A stretch of 64,000 bases of DNA, taken from assembly GCF_921293095.1 (NCBI RefSeq), contig NC_060247.1, positions 48,643,111 to 48,707,110 on the forward strand, written 5' to 3'. The notes beneath the pieces were generated by a model that had not been told where the DNA came from, made no database searches, and saw only the letters and a list, made by a program, of their open reading frames with translations. The position numbers and the translations under genes are program-made. Of this stretch, positions 49,821 to 61,097 are shown piece after piece; position 1 is the first letter of the stretch; the number at the start of each line of letters is the position of its first letter. The stretch is from Ischnura elegans (lineage: Eukaryota; Arthropoda; Insecta; Odonata; Coenagrionidae).

Positions 49821-52162
49821 CTTTGCTTCGCTATATTTATTTAGCTTCATTCGCTTCATCTTGCGCCTGATAACAAAACAAAAACTGTTGTTTCTCAGAA
49901 GGTGCTTGACGCAAGACATTAAACCCGAATGTGTAGGGCTCGCCGTGGTGCGTTAACGCATTCAGTACGTTTACGCAGTGCATTTTTTCCAAACAGAGAT
50001 ACTAAAACTGGCGCGCCTTAAGTCATTTAATGCGAATGCTGCTTCATAGGGGCTTTTCCTGCACGATTTTGAGCATCAGTCAAGCGTCGGTCTGGGGTCG
50101 TGTCAACCTGCCCCCTGAATGGGCCAAGTGTATGCAACAGACTTGAACCTAAAAACATTTTTTTACAGCTAATAACGCAAATAGCCAACAACTGAATGCG
50201 TATAATATTTATTTCATGAACTGCTTTATTAAACCACAATGCCCAAAATTTCTTAAGCTAAAACGTAAGAAAATTTGTTGAAAAAAATCCGCGTAAACGT
50301 GCTCCGATTCACCCTATGTAGATTCAATAAAGAAAATGTCTTTCTGACAAGCAATTTTGGTACTCATTTACGTATTTTTATATAATTTGTATCCTTATTT
50401 TATTATAATAAATTAAACATGATTAAAAACGATACAGCCGCTCTTGATTTATAAATGGTGTAAGTAAACTGTAAGTTCATTGATTGTTAGGCGGTACGAA
50501 GTTCGCCGGGTCAGCTAGTATATACTTAAAAACGATTCGCTTGCATCCCTTTGCTACAACAATAAAGTGTACCCCACCAAACATTATCTTCACTCATCTC
50601 CAAATTACAAAAAATTGCACTTGTACCCTTGGCTTCTAGGATTCTCAATTAAGAAAAATTCATTTCTGACAACTAAATACAACAATGTGGGACACCGAAA
50701 AAACTCAGGATGGCACTACTAGGTTTCGTTAGCTATCCACAAAACTAGAGAGTTGACCGGGATATAAATTGGTCGTACGGGAAGCTAACTCATTACGCCT
50801 AGGGGGGGATCACTGGGTCCGAAAAAATTTAAATGGTTACAAAAAAGCTCAATATAACGGAGAAACGCAACAAACGCGCCTTAGGGAGAAACGGACCCAT
50901 GGCCTTTTCGATAGCCCTCGAGCACGGGAACCGATCGAGAAAATCGGGTCGGAAGGAAAAAAACGCGCGAATCCATTAAAATTCATTGACGACGCAGTCA
51001 GTCCTTCTAATCTTTCCAGGACAGTCCAAACTACTAATTTCCGGAGAATCGAAAACTGTACCACGACGAGGCATTGAAATTGCTTGAATACTGACATTTA
51101 TATTAATCGATTAACCAGCATAAGAAACATTGATGCTCGCATTCCCCAGCACCTTTTCCTGACGATGAACTTAGTGTTTGAGATAGTAATCTTGCTAGTA
51201 AGTACCATCTAATGGTGGTGAGAAGAAATAAACGTGTTTTTCCCGCTCCCTCAGTCAGGATAATAAAACAGACATTCATAACTCACATGATTACCCTGGG
51301 AATTAGACTAATTAAGTGAGAATTCTTATATAAAATGTGACGAAATTCTCCAAATTAAATTAAGTAGGGAATAAATATTTCGTCGGAGATTAAAACGACA
51401 ACACAAACTCCAGGGTGAAATTCAGTACTTTAACTTTGAATAATTAACAAGAGATATATTAACAAAATAAAGAAAATTTGAAAACTTGCGATGGAGGTTT
51501 GGGAAACGTGAATCTCCCTCATTGTGTTAATAAAATTCTACAGTACTTTCAGTAAATGCAACGCACGCTACAACACCATGGCTAAAGCTTTCTAAATGTT
51601 AAAAATAATCAGAAATTACTTCACGTTGAAAAAAGGTAATTAGACCAAATAATATCTAATTAGTCGGATAAACACGAATATAACAAAAAAAGGATCCTCA
51701 AGTTGGTCTCTAAATGATTTGTCACCGACCGCGTGTTTAAATGGGTTTACAGAAGTCGCCACTCGCGTCGCTGACGGACAAATTGATCCGAGTTTCACGG
51801 GGAAATAAGGTATAATTAGGGGTGTTAACCAAAATTTATACACATGACGATGTGATCTGTCAAATTCATAACATTTCAATGTTACTCCTCGCAATCACAA
51901 ACATTATACCGCAATAATGAAAAAAAGTAAATCGAGTTCCACTCATCACCGCACCGCGGACATTTTTGAAAGCCCATTAAAATGCGACCGAAGTGGCAAC
52001 GGAAATTAGACTTCTACGGGATGGAATTGAAGCTCTTCTATGCAGTCCCCTTGCGGATACACACTGCTTGAGGCTAAAATAATTACCAATTGACTTCAAA
52101 ACGAAAAAAACGAGCAATAATAACAAATCCAGGTGATGGACGTAGTCAGCCACCATTACACT

Positions 52163-52700
52163 CAGGGATGGCACTTGAAACTAAACGAAAATCAAGACCT
52201 TTCAAATTTCAATATTTTCCTTCCCGGGAGCGAAATGTAGAATCCAAATGGATTGAAACCCAGGGAGCTAAACTCAGGGTCGACACGAAATCGGAGTCAT
52301 AACTACATCGGGTCGAAACTAAAGTAAAATTCTGGTACGAAACAAAAGGCAGATAATGTTTCGCACCGGAGGGACCACCTTCGATTAGATTCATGGGGCA
52401 CTCGTATTTTTACCACTAACAGGAGAACGATAAACACAAACTGGCCATTCGATTTTTAATCTCAATGTTTTAACTTCTCTACACGCATGTCAATACTATT
52501 CCCTCTTAAGGCCCTCCACTCAATTTCTGAGATCGAAACTTAACTTAACTTAGCAGCGGAGTTTCGATTGATTTAATTTCGTTCCCGGGAATAAAGTTTC
52601 GTCCGGGTTGAAACTAAACTCCTTGGTGATTTTAATTTCGTGCGGGAACGAAACTAAACCTAGGCCTCGTATTTTCGTTTCGTTTCACTTGCCATCCCTG
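52163..52700. mobile_element. hAT-type non-autonomous element, 538 bp
   Basis: It starts CAGGGATGGCACTTGAAACT and ends AGTGAAA-type sequence closing in TGCCATCCCTG on plus, giving terminal inverted repeats of about 15-20 bp. The flanking 8-mers are ATTACACT (52155-52162) and ATTAAACT (52701-52708), 7 of 8 identical. The interior is studded with GAAACTAAA / TTTCGTTTC words in both orientations, so the element is partly self-complementary. It has no coding capacity. Confidence 0.85.
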
Positions 52701-53235
52701 ATTAAACTGCCTATCTTTATCCTAAACTGTACTCATAGCAACCTGCAATGGAATGTTCGAAAAAACAAGGCATAAAATGTATTAAGCTTCGTTAATGAAC
52801 CTTTCACTCACGTAAGGTGTTCCCGGCCTTGCCGTGAACGTGAAAGTCAGAGGACTCACAGGTTGACAATTGGTACAAGGTTTCGTTAAGTACATTTTTT
52901 CGAAAAAAGTGTGCGACTGCGTACACAATAAATGCGAAACATGGTATGAGGATAATCAGAGCAGTCGTCAGGAGATTTATGATTCCACTTCGGTCCAAAG
53001 GGAAAAACATAATGAAAACATAATATTAAGGGCGGGTAAGCGTGACACACTGACGTAGGAAACTCATTTCAATCAAGGATGAATGAGCGGCACGTTTACG
53101 GAAATGTACCGAAATTTTAGAAGAAACACACCAGGCAATTAAAAGAACTAAAGGCAAAGTAATAGAGTTCCTGACCAAAACCTTAATCGAAAAAAATTAC
53201 ACAATATCTTTCCATCGTCAGGTTGAGTTTAAATC

Positions 53236-53414
53236 TTAACATTTTGAATGAATATATTAAACTTTGTACTTCTACAGAATTTTTTTATTAAAATACGACT
53301 ATGGTTTCGACATTCAACGTCATCTTCTGTTTTTTTGACGCCGAAACCATGGTCTTATTTTTAAAAAACATTCTGTGGAACAATAAAGTTCAATTTCTTC
53401 CTCAAAATGTTCAG
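53236..53414. repeat. Palindromic retroelement relic (53.3 kb)
   Basis: Arms 53236-53308 and 53342-53414 pair over about 70 bp with mismatches, meeting around GGTTTCG and CGAAACC at the inner ends. The plan matches the 7.0- and 17.5-kb palindromes, but no flanking target duplication was found. The left arm contains a hammerhead-like motif on minus. Confidence 0.65.
53297..53329 (-). ncRNA. Hammerhead-like motif (53.3 kb)
   Basis: On minus: CAGAAGA (5 of 7 to CTGATGA), stem II GACGT-TGA-ATGTC (5 bp with one G-U), GAAA, and stem III AC-CATA-GT then C. Secondary structure is kept better than the core box. Confidence 0.45.
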
Positions 53415-55598
53415 CAAATTCCACTAAGTACCACCGGAAGCCACCAACTTTTATTCTTAAATTCTGGTAATAAATATTTTGCAAATATCAATGAATGCTT
53501 AATCCTGTAGAGTAATAAGCGTCATTATCAACAAATCGTCCCTTCATTTCATAACTTGGTAGGTATTTAGAAAAGTGACTCATCTCACAATTCATGATAC
53601 GAGCAAGAATGTTTAGACACTGACAACAGGTCATTAAGAATCACTTGACATCATCACAACTTCTGACAACGATAAAAGAATGCGAAAAAATTATTAAAGT
53701 CGGGCATTACATCCATTATGAAATAGAGAAGGTGCTCCACAGCATTGGCTTAGTTTCATATTTGAACTAGAGGTGGTAAAGACAACCCCGGGATACCCCG
53801 ATTTTTTAAAAGTTAGGTACCATGCACAATCTATAATTTTACCACATTTAGACTATTCCGCTTTCAACAAAACTCAACGAAGAAAATAATAACAAACTGC
53901 AAGTCACCATCAACTCACCAATACGCTACATATTTGGCTTGAAAAAATGGAATAGGAGAAGGAAGTTCATACGTTCGCTCTAACCGACTGAAATAGAAAC
54001 GACGTCGCCTATACCACATCATTTTCCTTTCATTCAAAATAGTGCACTTTAGTAACGCTCCTTACATCGCCGACAAATTTGGCAGTTTGAAAACTATTAG
54101 TACAATTTCAAGCCGTAACCGTCTCGTCGCTATACATAATCCCCGGCATAGAACCTCACATCTCAACAAATCTTTCATAGAGATAACGGATAGAAAAATG
54201 TAATTCCTTGCCACCTCACGCAAGAACGCTGAAGTCTAAAACATCACTTCAAAATAAATTACTCACCCTATTTCATAAAAGATCTGGCAGTTCCGTCAGA
54301 AAATACCCTTGCTGTAATTTTTGTGAGGGAAGGTCTGTAATCTTGTATTTTTACTATGTACTTCTGAGATCATTTTTGTAATTATAGCTCGAAAATGTTG
54401 AATTTGCTATTATATTGTTACTTTTTTCCTTGATGTCACAAATCATTTTACTCTTTATTTTCCGTAAAGCAGCTGTTCGAAAGGTCAGTAAGTTCCCAAA
54501 TGATTTTCAAATCTTTTTTATTGTTTTATTTCGCATTACTTACCCCTACGGTAAACTTTGATAGTGATTTTATTCATATTAATTTTTCACTGTAAATCAC
54601 ACTATTATGTTTATAATGCCTCAACGGCAAGAAAATCCCTCATTGATAAAGTGAATTGAATTTATGAAAGCGAGCAGAATTAAACTTAAAACTCCAGTCT
54701 GTCTGCAGTATGCACATTGCACCACCAAATCTCTCAAGGCACAACGTACTTAAAGATTGACAGCGTTGCAAAAAAACAAAACAAAGATACCCATAATAAA
54801 ATAAAACCCATAAACAATTAAAAAAAAAAACAAAAACTAAAGAATAAACTCATATCAACAACTGCATTTCAAAATTTTCTTATCCTTGTGCCGACAGTGA
54901 AAACATTTCTCATTAACGAAGATGTACATAATTTATCCATCCATCCGTCACTTTCATAATACCCCGCGGCATTTGCGCACTCTTGAAGCCCTCTCAATAA
55001 TTTCTGCAAAGCCTTAAGTCATTTTCTCTGTCTCAATAAACAATGCGTGTTTTCACGGAACACGGCACAGTATCATGTGTACTGGCTGGAAACAAGAGCG
55101 CGGAAAACGAAAATCAAGCTTAACACCCTGACAAGGAATATTATTTTATTTGCAACAGCCGCGAGTTATTTTCCTTGTTCCAAGATATTTCCGTATGGAG
55201 CACAAGTACAGCGACCAAATGAAATGATGCGCGTAAGACGTACGGCAGGTACACCTAAGGCTCAGATTACATTGACTAACGGTATACTACGATTTAGTCT
55301 ATTCCTCGGCAATTTTTTTCAGATTTACGCCAGTTGACAGGGATTCTGTTGGCAAGTGAACCGTTGCTTTTGTTGAAACGTGAAATACAAAGAAGGGGAA
55401 TGTCCTGGAAATTACCTTGAGGATCATCTATAAAGGATTTACACTCCACATTCGCCCGTTTCCGACATTATCAAGTCCAAAACGAAAGATTTGGATAAAG
55501 CATTCATAGATACCCATCTTATATTACATGACGGCATCTCACGGAGTGGCTGACGCTGATAGTATTATTCGTGAGTAGATTTCATAGGAGATGGTTCA
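53415..55598. other. No gene recognised
   Basis: AT-rich DNA with one 96-codon plus-strand frame (55047-55337) that matches nothing known. No repeat borders were found. Confidence 0.45.
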
Positions 55599-56450
55599 CA
55601 GTGGCGGATACCATGGACCGAAAGGGGAAAATTGCGCCCTCCTATTCTGTGAAATAAAATTGCTGAACTACTTTTAGCAACCAATTTTACTTTAAAAAAA
55701 GCATAAGATTAACGTTTATTTATGCGATAGTACTTACACTTTTTAATAATTCTCTGCTGCGTAGCATTTCTTATACTTCCTTATTTCTCACAAAAAATAG
55801 CCTTTCTTGCGAGTAAAATCATATTTCCCAACTTTTAAGTGCTCGCTGTTACCATAGCTTTCGTTCCCATAACTTTCAGTTATCATTCAAGGAAGCTGGA
55901 CCTCATCCAGTTCGCAGAAAACATTGTTTGCACCACAAAGGTTAATAATAAGTAAAGACCACTAGCAGGTAAGTCCTGATTGTTCAAGGGGCTCCAGCAT
56001 GCCCAGGTTATACGAGTGCCTCTGAAGGTTCTCCAATGGTGCACCAGACCGCCGAGCTTTGAAGCCCATTCTTCAGGCTGTTTTACACGATACACGGAAT
56101 TGCGCAGTCTGACGTACGTGTGAAGGCGCAATCAAAATTGCGTCGTGTAAAGCGGTGAATTGCTAGAACACATGCGAGAATGCGTGGATGCGAGACGGCA
56201 AAATAGCCCCTGTTCTAATTTCGTTCATGCATTCGCGCAATTCCACGCCATTTTAGAAATTAATGCAGCTCTAACCTGCGCAATTCCGTGTACCGTGTAA
56301 AACGGCCTTTCAACACGTCGCCAGAGCATCGTCCGCCGAGCAAAAAAAGCCTCGAGGATCTCACCTCTTCCTTGAGGACGACTCTCTATCGAAGAGACGA
56401 TGGCAGCTGCGATCCAGTGCACCACCAGAGATACTCTTCATACACACCTC
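55599..56450. mobile_element. Older hAT-like fragment carrying a nested MITE
   Basis: It starts with a hAT-style terminus CAGTGGCGGATACCATGG, and its first ~350 bp match the dispersed copy at about 36000-36300 (see there). No inverse terminus was found to the right, so the right border is arbitrary. On minus, two open frames (56225-56425 and 55883-56131) lie on either side of the nested MITE. They are in the same frame if the MITE and one 5-bp target copy are taken out, hinting at an interrupted ORF of about 100 codons. No protein family was recognised. Confidence 0.45.
56076..56307. mobile_element. MITE, 232 bp, GGCCGTTTTACACGG-type termini
   Basis: The left end GGCTGTTTTACACGATACAC and the right end (inverse GGCCGTTTTACACGGTACAC) form inverted repeats of about 32 bp, extending through GGAATTGCGCAG. 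The 5-mers CTTCA and TTTCA flank it and may be the target duplication (4 of 5). Further self-complementary ATTGCGC/GCGCAATT words fill the interior. The superfamily is not certain. Confidence 0.75.
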
Positions 56451-59400
56451 AGGAGTAAATATAAACAAGAGCGATTTCGGGTATCTATGGTCGCGCCCGC
56501 GAGTGAAATGGAAAAATCCAAGATACCACGATGGGTCTGATCAGCTGAATACGACGATATCAATTGTTTCCATATTTTTTATTTCGATGGGAAATTTTAT
56601 TTCCATTAAGTAAATTCAACAAAATCTTGCAGTATTGATTCAAGGAAGATTTTTCCCTGGGTCTAAATCTTCCTGGGGCAACCCAGTTTAAATCACTTGT
56701 CACACTGATTTATCAAGATTTTTATAAAATTTATTTTTCAGTCCTTCCAATATCCCTAAATAGTATTAACGCTGGGGTTTCAATGTTGGCCTCAGCTTTT
56801 GGTTACCGCACGGCTACCTCGAACGCTCTTGTGCCTCTTATGTTTCCTCTGAGACACATTTGCCAGGAAATCATTTGATCACGATAGATGGAGGGGAATT
56901 TGAAGAGGCACGTAGGGTTTCCCGACCAATTAATGTGTTACCAATGTTGTATAGCAGCCCTCAAAAACTGTTGTAGACATGTAAATTAAGGAGGTGATTT
57001 GAATTCCTAACTGAAATTACTCCTCTTTTCTAGACTGAACAGATCATTTTGGCAATTTTCCAGACTTATCGTTTCAGACAATAGACATGTTTTTAAGAAA
57101 TACTCTAATACAGGCGATAACGAAAAAAAACAGCTAATTAATAACTTCAACTTAGGTAAAATTACTATACTACAATTAAAGTCAATGATTTTGGACCACC
57201 ATCTGAATGAAATCCTATGGGCGGGAAGTTAAAATAGCAAAGGCATATTAAGGCGAAAGAGGAAGAGGAAATACAAACACTTGAGTTGCGCGGCCAAAGT
57301 GACATTTACATTTTACTGCCATTCTCCCAGCAATTTCATACCATTGGAAACACAATAAAATTCCCAGGTATTCTAGAAGATACGCCAAATATTTCTAGCA
57401 ACCCGTACATGCCGAGTCGAATGTAAAGGGGGAAAGCAATTTATCTCCGATTATTTTTCAGGATTTGCCGTAGATGGTCTAGCTCATACGTACTGGGTCA
57501 ATGGCGGGTGAATTCCAAAGCAAGGAGGGAGGAAGAGTACCAGCAATTTCCCACGAAATCGGAAAATGAGTTACAAAATCGCACCGCGAGGATTTGAAAT
57601 CGGAGCATCAGAAGATTCGAATTCGAACAGGGATCTTTCCGATAAAAAGACCAGCGTTTAAAAGCTTGCGAAAACCATTACGTCACCATAACTTCCACGA
57701 CTAGCTTTCAGCAAAATAATACTACCAATATACTGCTACGACATCAGTATCGCTACAAAATATTGAATTTATTCGCATGAGAATTGAGAGCTTAACTTCG
57801 CAACTCGATTTTCAGTAAAAAATATCTCAGTTAACTCCGTCATTTCTCTGCGTCTTTCTTCACTCCACTCCTCAATGATTTACGGCCTAACATCCAAAAA
57901 TTTGGAGTATTTACATCGATTAGAAGAGTCAATACGACGTAAACTCAAGAACACTACACGAGGATGCTCCAGACAGGCAACTAATTACGGCGTGTCCCAA
58001 TAATTGAAAAATAACCTCCGTCATTCTCCACTAGAAACATTCGTAGAGCAATGCAGCGGATTATAGGTACCATACAAATGATATGAGATTTGAAATTCGC
58101 CACAAGCGGCCACAGACAGCAAGGTGGTCTAACTCTGCCCATCGGAAGGCTGGAGAAGAAAAATACCAAGGAAAATCAGCAAAAAAATAAATGAAAATGC
58201 TCCAGAAACAGCTTTGCGCCCTTGAAAATTCAACATGCCCCTCCCACTCCAGGTAACTTGACCGGGAGTGAGTAGACTGTAGCTGTTTTTTAAAAGGACC
58301 TCAGAAAAACGTCCTGATTGTACGCATAGATCCGTGGTTTATGCACAAACAATTTGCGAATTCTTAAAATAATTTGATAAAATACCAAAGCTTAACAAAA
58401 TACCAGTCAATAAATTGTGAAATACTTCACTTCAAAAGGCTCACTACTTCTTTACGAACGCTAAAGACAAGGTAAACCACACGAGAGATGAGGAATTTTT
58501 TCCATTAAGAATTGAATTGAATGCGAGGAGAAATGTTTTTATATTAAACGAGTTAGTACAGCTAAGGACTTCTTCGTATTAAATTTTGTCAAGGAAGCCA
58601 GATTAGCAAACTATTTGATAAAAAATTTCACAGAAGAACGACACGTAAATATCATGAACAATGACTCAAGAGAGAGATTCGAGTGTCCTTGATATTAGAA
58701 AAGATGAGATGGAAATACGTACTATGCGAAAATCATGGTAATCCATGGTAGCTTAACCTTAGACACGGAAGTATAACAAAAAACACAAATGAAGTAACGA
58801 ACGCAACAACAACATGCATCCCATTTCCAGATGTAATTTCTTAGAAGAAATTAATATAATCACAATAACAGGAAAAAGGGAAAATTCTCCAAAATCACTG
58901 AACCGTCAGCAATAAAAGTTCGCACACAGCAAACATATTGACTATCAGGAGGGGTGAACTATAAATTGGACGATCGTCGCCGTTAATGCCGGTTTATGCC
59001 CACCAATAACAAGAGCTCTATGGTACTGACATCAAAGACAGCACATTGTAAAATCCCGATAAGCTATAAACTAAAAATTTACCAGTACTAACCCTCCATT
59101 AAGGGCGCTCGGTGTCAAAACCGAACGTACATCTTGAGCTGTCAAAAAGACAGCTCATAAATTAAATGCTTTCCGAAATCACTTAACTGTCAGCTATAGT
59201 CAATGACTGGCACCTATATCCCTTATCACATAACTATTTGAATTTCCGCCCAGTAAGAATTCAAAAAAAGATGACACAACAAAGAATCAATATGATCACG
59301 TAAGTGAAGCCGACGAGACAACAAGCCCAACAAAAGGGAGTTGGATACGTGCAGAACGGTGTTTAACTTATTGCAAAGACAACAGCCATCACAAAAGTTA

Positions 59401-59854
59401 AACACAAAAAATAGAATATTTTTCTATCACCAGGACGAAATGAAAATACGAAAGAGAAACGAAGAGCGGTGGAAAAATGTCATAAACATACAAAAAAACG
59501 ATAACTGCTAAATAATTTGGCAACTGTCATCGAATTTCAGCGATGAAACGTATTTATCCATTAACTATACACCAATGAACACAATCAGAGGACACAAACC
59601 TTCCAAAGTAAAAATATATCCTCAAATAATAAAAAACAGCTGAGCAAGGCAGTGTGTTGACATGTTATCACGAAAACATGTTAACCAAATCTTATCTAGA
59701 GCACAACAACAGTCACAACATAATGTGTTTTCCTGTGACAATCACTAATTCCTTAGAAATTTCCTAGTTAAAATCTGTCGCCACCTACAATTTCTCCACA
59801 ACAAAATCCAACGGAAGACGAAAAAATTTGTTATGCACTGAACTCCATGCTTAC
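56451..59854. other. Beginning of the ASAP first intron; no exon recognised
   Basis: This lies immediately downstream of the ASAP exon on minus. It was inspected for a continuation of the BAR-domain sequence; none was seen. Confidence 0.5.
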
Positions 59855-59980
59855 CTCCTCCAAAGCAGCTATTGTCTGTCGGAATTGAGGCATACGCGAC
59901 ACGAAGGTCGAAGTCGTCGGCGAATTGTAATCCTCCCGCGTCTCCTCGACGAATTCACTCACACCAATTAGACCAGGCAT
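59855..59980 (-). CDS. ASAP: ASAP-type Arf GTPase-activating protein, first coding exon (partial gene)
   Basis: This exon encodes 42 residues beginning MPGLIGVSEFVEETREDYNS and ending at a phase-0 donor (GAGGAG then gtaagc). It closely resembles the extreme N terminus of metazoan ASAP1/ASAP2, which start MPDxISVSEFVAET-EDY-(S/A)PT and then run into a BAR domain. ASAP proteins (BAR, PH, ArfGAP, ankyrin repeats, usually SH3) stimulate GTP hydrolysis on Arf at membranes and act in endosomal traffic, focal adhesions and actin remodelling. Only the N-terminal lead into the BAR domain is in this window. The start codon has an A at -3. The rest of the gene lies to the left and beyond position 1, because no exon matching the following BAR sequence was found in 1-59854. 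The first intron may therefore exceed 59 kb. The exon is head-to-head with BLOC1S5. Family assignment rests on recognising the N-terminal signature. Confidence 0.88.
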
Positions 59981-60219
59981 TTTGAAGGTTTAGTAGTACA
60001 CTATCCACAAAACACAAACAAAGATGAGCTTCCTCTCACATTGCGATGATATGACAAACCTTTCACTTTCCCACACACCAATCTACTACTAACGATCAGA
60101 GCCTACTGTGACGATTTGTGGCAACATCGCAGGCATCGCAGCATCTACGACTTTACCCATCATTCCCTTTGTCGACCAAAAAGGAGGATCGTATGATCAT
60201 GTGATTTCATTGGCAGAAG
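59981..60219. promoter_or_regulatory. Bidirectional promoter region between ASAP and BLOC1S5
   Basis: Only 239 bp separate the divergent start codons of ASAP (minus) and BLOC1S5 (plus), so both core promoters and both 5' UTRs must share this DNA unless upstream non-coding exons exist. I see no clear TATA box. The stretch has a twice-repeated CATCGCAG motif near 60127-60143, an inverted CCAAT (ATTGG) at about 60209-60213 and a TCATGTGA site at 60197-60204. Transcription starts cannot be placed from sequence alone. Confidence 0.7.
60197..60204. promoter_or_regulatory. TCATGTGA E-box (M-box / MiT-TFE type)
   Basis: The octamer TCATGTGA sits 15 bp before the BLOC1S5 start codon. MITF/TFEB-family factors bind CATGTG or CACGTG cores flanked by T on the 5' side and A on the 3' side. 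The neighbouring genes encode a lysosome-related-organelle sorting subunit and a V-ATPase assembly factor, which fits such control. A single octamer could be chance. Confidence 0.4.
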
Positions 60220-61016
60220 ATGGCAGCAGTTGTAAAGGGTAGGTGAAGGAACATATGATTCAGTAAACATTCAAGAGAAAATTTTTATTTATAAGGGAAG
60301 AAGTGAACTAATTTTTAAAGTAAACTTACGATTGCAGATACTGGAGAGTTGTGGACTCGCCTTTTTGATCACGGACCATTTTTGCAAGGGGAAATCAAGT
60401 ACTTCTTGAAGGAATTCGAGGTTAGGGTATTATTTTTTCCCTTGTTTTTTGTATTTAAAACAAATTATTTCTTGCATAAAATTCTAATAAACTTCAAATT
60501 TTAGGAGAGGAGAGCCGACAGAGAGGTCGAGAAAATTTTTCAAATCCTTGAAAGAGTGACGGAGATAAAAGAAACACAGATAGACCGGTTAAAACTTTCG
60601 TCTGATGTTCACCTCCCCACGCTAAATGCTAATTTAGAGGTAGCGGTTGGGATGTGTAACAGAATTCTGGAGAAGGAAGAAGAGTATTGTCCGGTAAGAT
60701 TTTATTTCGTGTTGCGCGTATTTTCCAGTGTCAACTACTGGGATACTGTCATATGTTTTCCAATGCACATTATCAAGCCTCGTTAGCACTTAAAGTTTCT
60801 TTTATTGTGCAAGATATCTGATTCAATAACCAGATTCTCTGTTTTTCATAGGATAAAGCCCTCGCAAACAACAGAGAGAGGCGTAAGGCTGAATGGGAAT
60901 CTTTTGTAGAAGATATTACCCAAAAATGTTCTAAGGTGGAGGCAACTTTTGGCGAGAAAGAAAAGGAAATGAGGGAGTATTACGAACAACTTGGCCAGAA
61001 ATTACAAGCAGAATAG
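60220..61016 (+). CDS. BLOC1S5: BLOC-1 subunit 5 (Muted), complete four-exon gene
   Basis: Exons are 60220-60238, 60338-60420, 60505-60693 and 60852-61016. All introns are GT-AG (99, 84 and 158 bp), and the spliced product has 151 codons. The N-terminal half carries the Muted signature LFDHGPFLQGEIKYFLKEFE, matching the vertebrate 'LLDHRPVIQGE-RYFVKEFE' block, followed by the charged ER-R segment. The rest is a charged, heptad-like coiled coil ending near an REYYEQLGQKL segment. The usual family length is about 150-190 residues, so the gene looks full length. Muted is a subunit of BLOC-1, the cytosolic complex that sorts cargo from endosomes to lysosome-related organelles such as pigment granules. 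The start was chosen because ATG has A at -3 and G at +4, and its short exon splices in frame to the conserved block. It shares a promoter region with ASAP and is followed 81 bp later by TMEM199. Confidence 0.93.
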
Positions 61017-61097
61017 TTGTTCGTTTCATCGTGGAGCATTATCTGCACATAAACGCTTTCTGTATCCCATAAGTAATTTCATAGCTCACATCCTAAG
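61017..61097 (+). other. 81-bp BLOC1S5-TMEM199 spacer without canonical poly(A) signal
   Basis: This is the whole gap between the stop codon of BLOC1S5 and the start codon of TMEM199. It holds no AATAAA or ATTAAA hexamer; the nearest thing is a CATAAA. Either the two genes share a dicistronic mRNA, or TMEM199 starts from a promoter inside the BLOC1S5 3' end. Confidence 0.6.

Larger units (their letters stand above)
48398..50518 (+). mobile_element. Helitron, 2.1 kb, with decayed helicase
   Basis: The 5' end is TCTATATATATAAAAGAAAG preceded by A. The 3' end is GGGTCAGCTAG followed by T, with a GGCG/CGCC hairpin at 50490-50507 ending 11 nt before the CTAG. Both termini, the A|T insertion context and the absence of target duplication are Helitron features. 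The subterminal text continuing with TTATAACTCGAGAACGGCTG is a familiar Helitron 5' region in insects. The interior holds helicase remnants in the same orientation and a hAT MITE. The copy is dead: no open Rep or helicase frame survives. Confidence 0.88.

Noticed and set aside
50769-51077. 102-codon plus-strand frame, overlapped by an 82-codon minus frame
   Set aside because: Low-complexity charged composition, no recognisable family and no splice context.
60556-60786. 76-codon plus-strand frame starting inside BLOC1S5 exon 3
   Set aside because: It begins at an internal codon of BLOC1S5 exon 3 and reads through the gtaaga donor into intron 3. The spliced model explains the sequence better.
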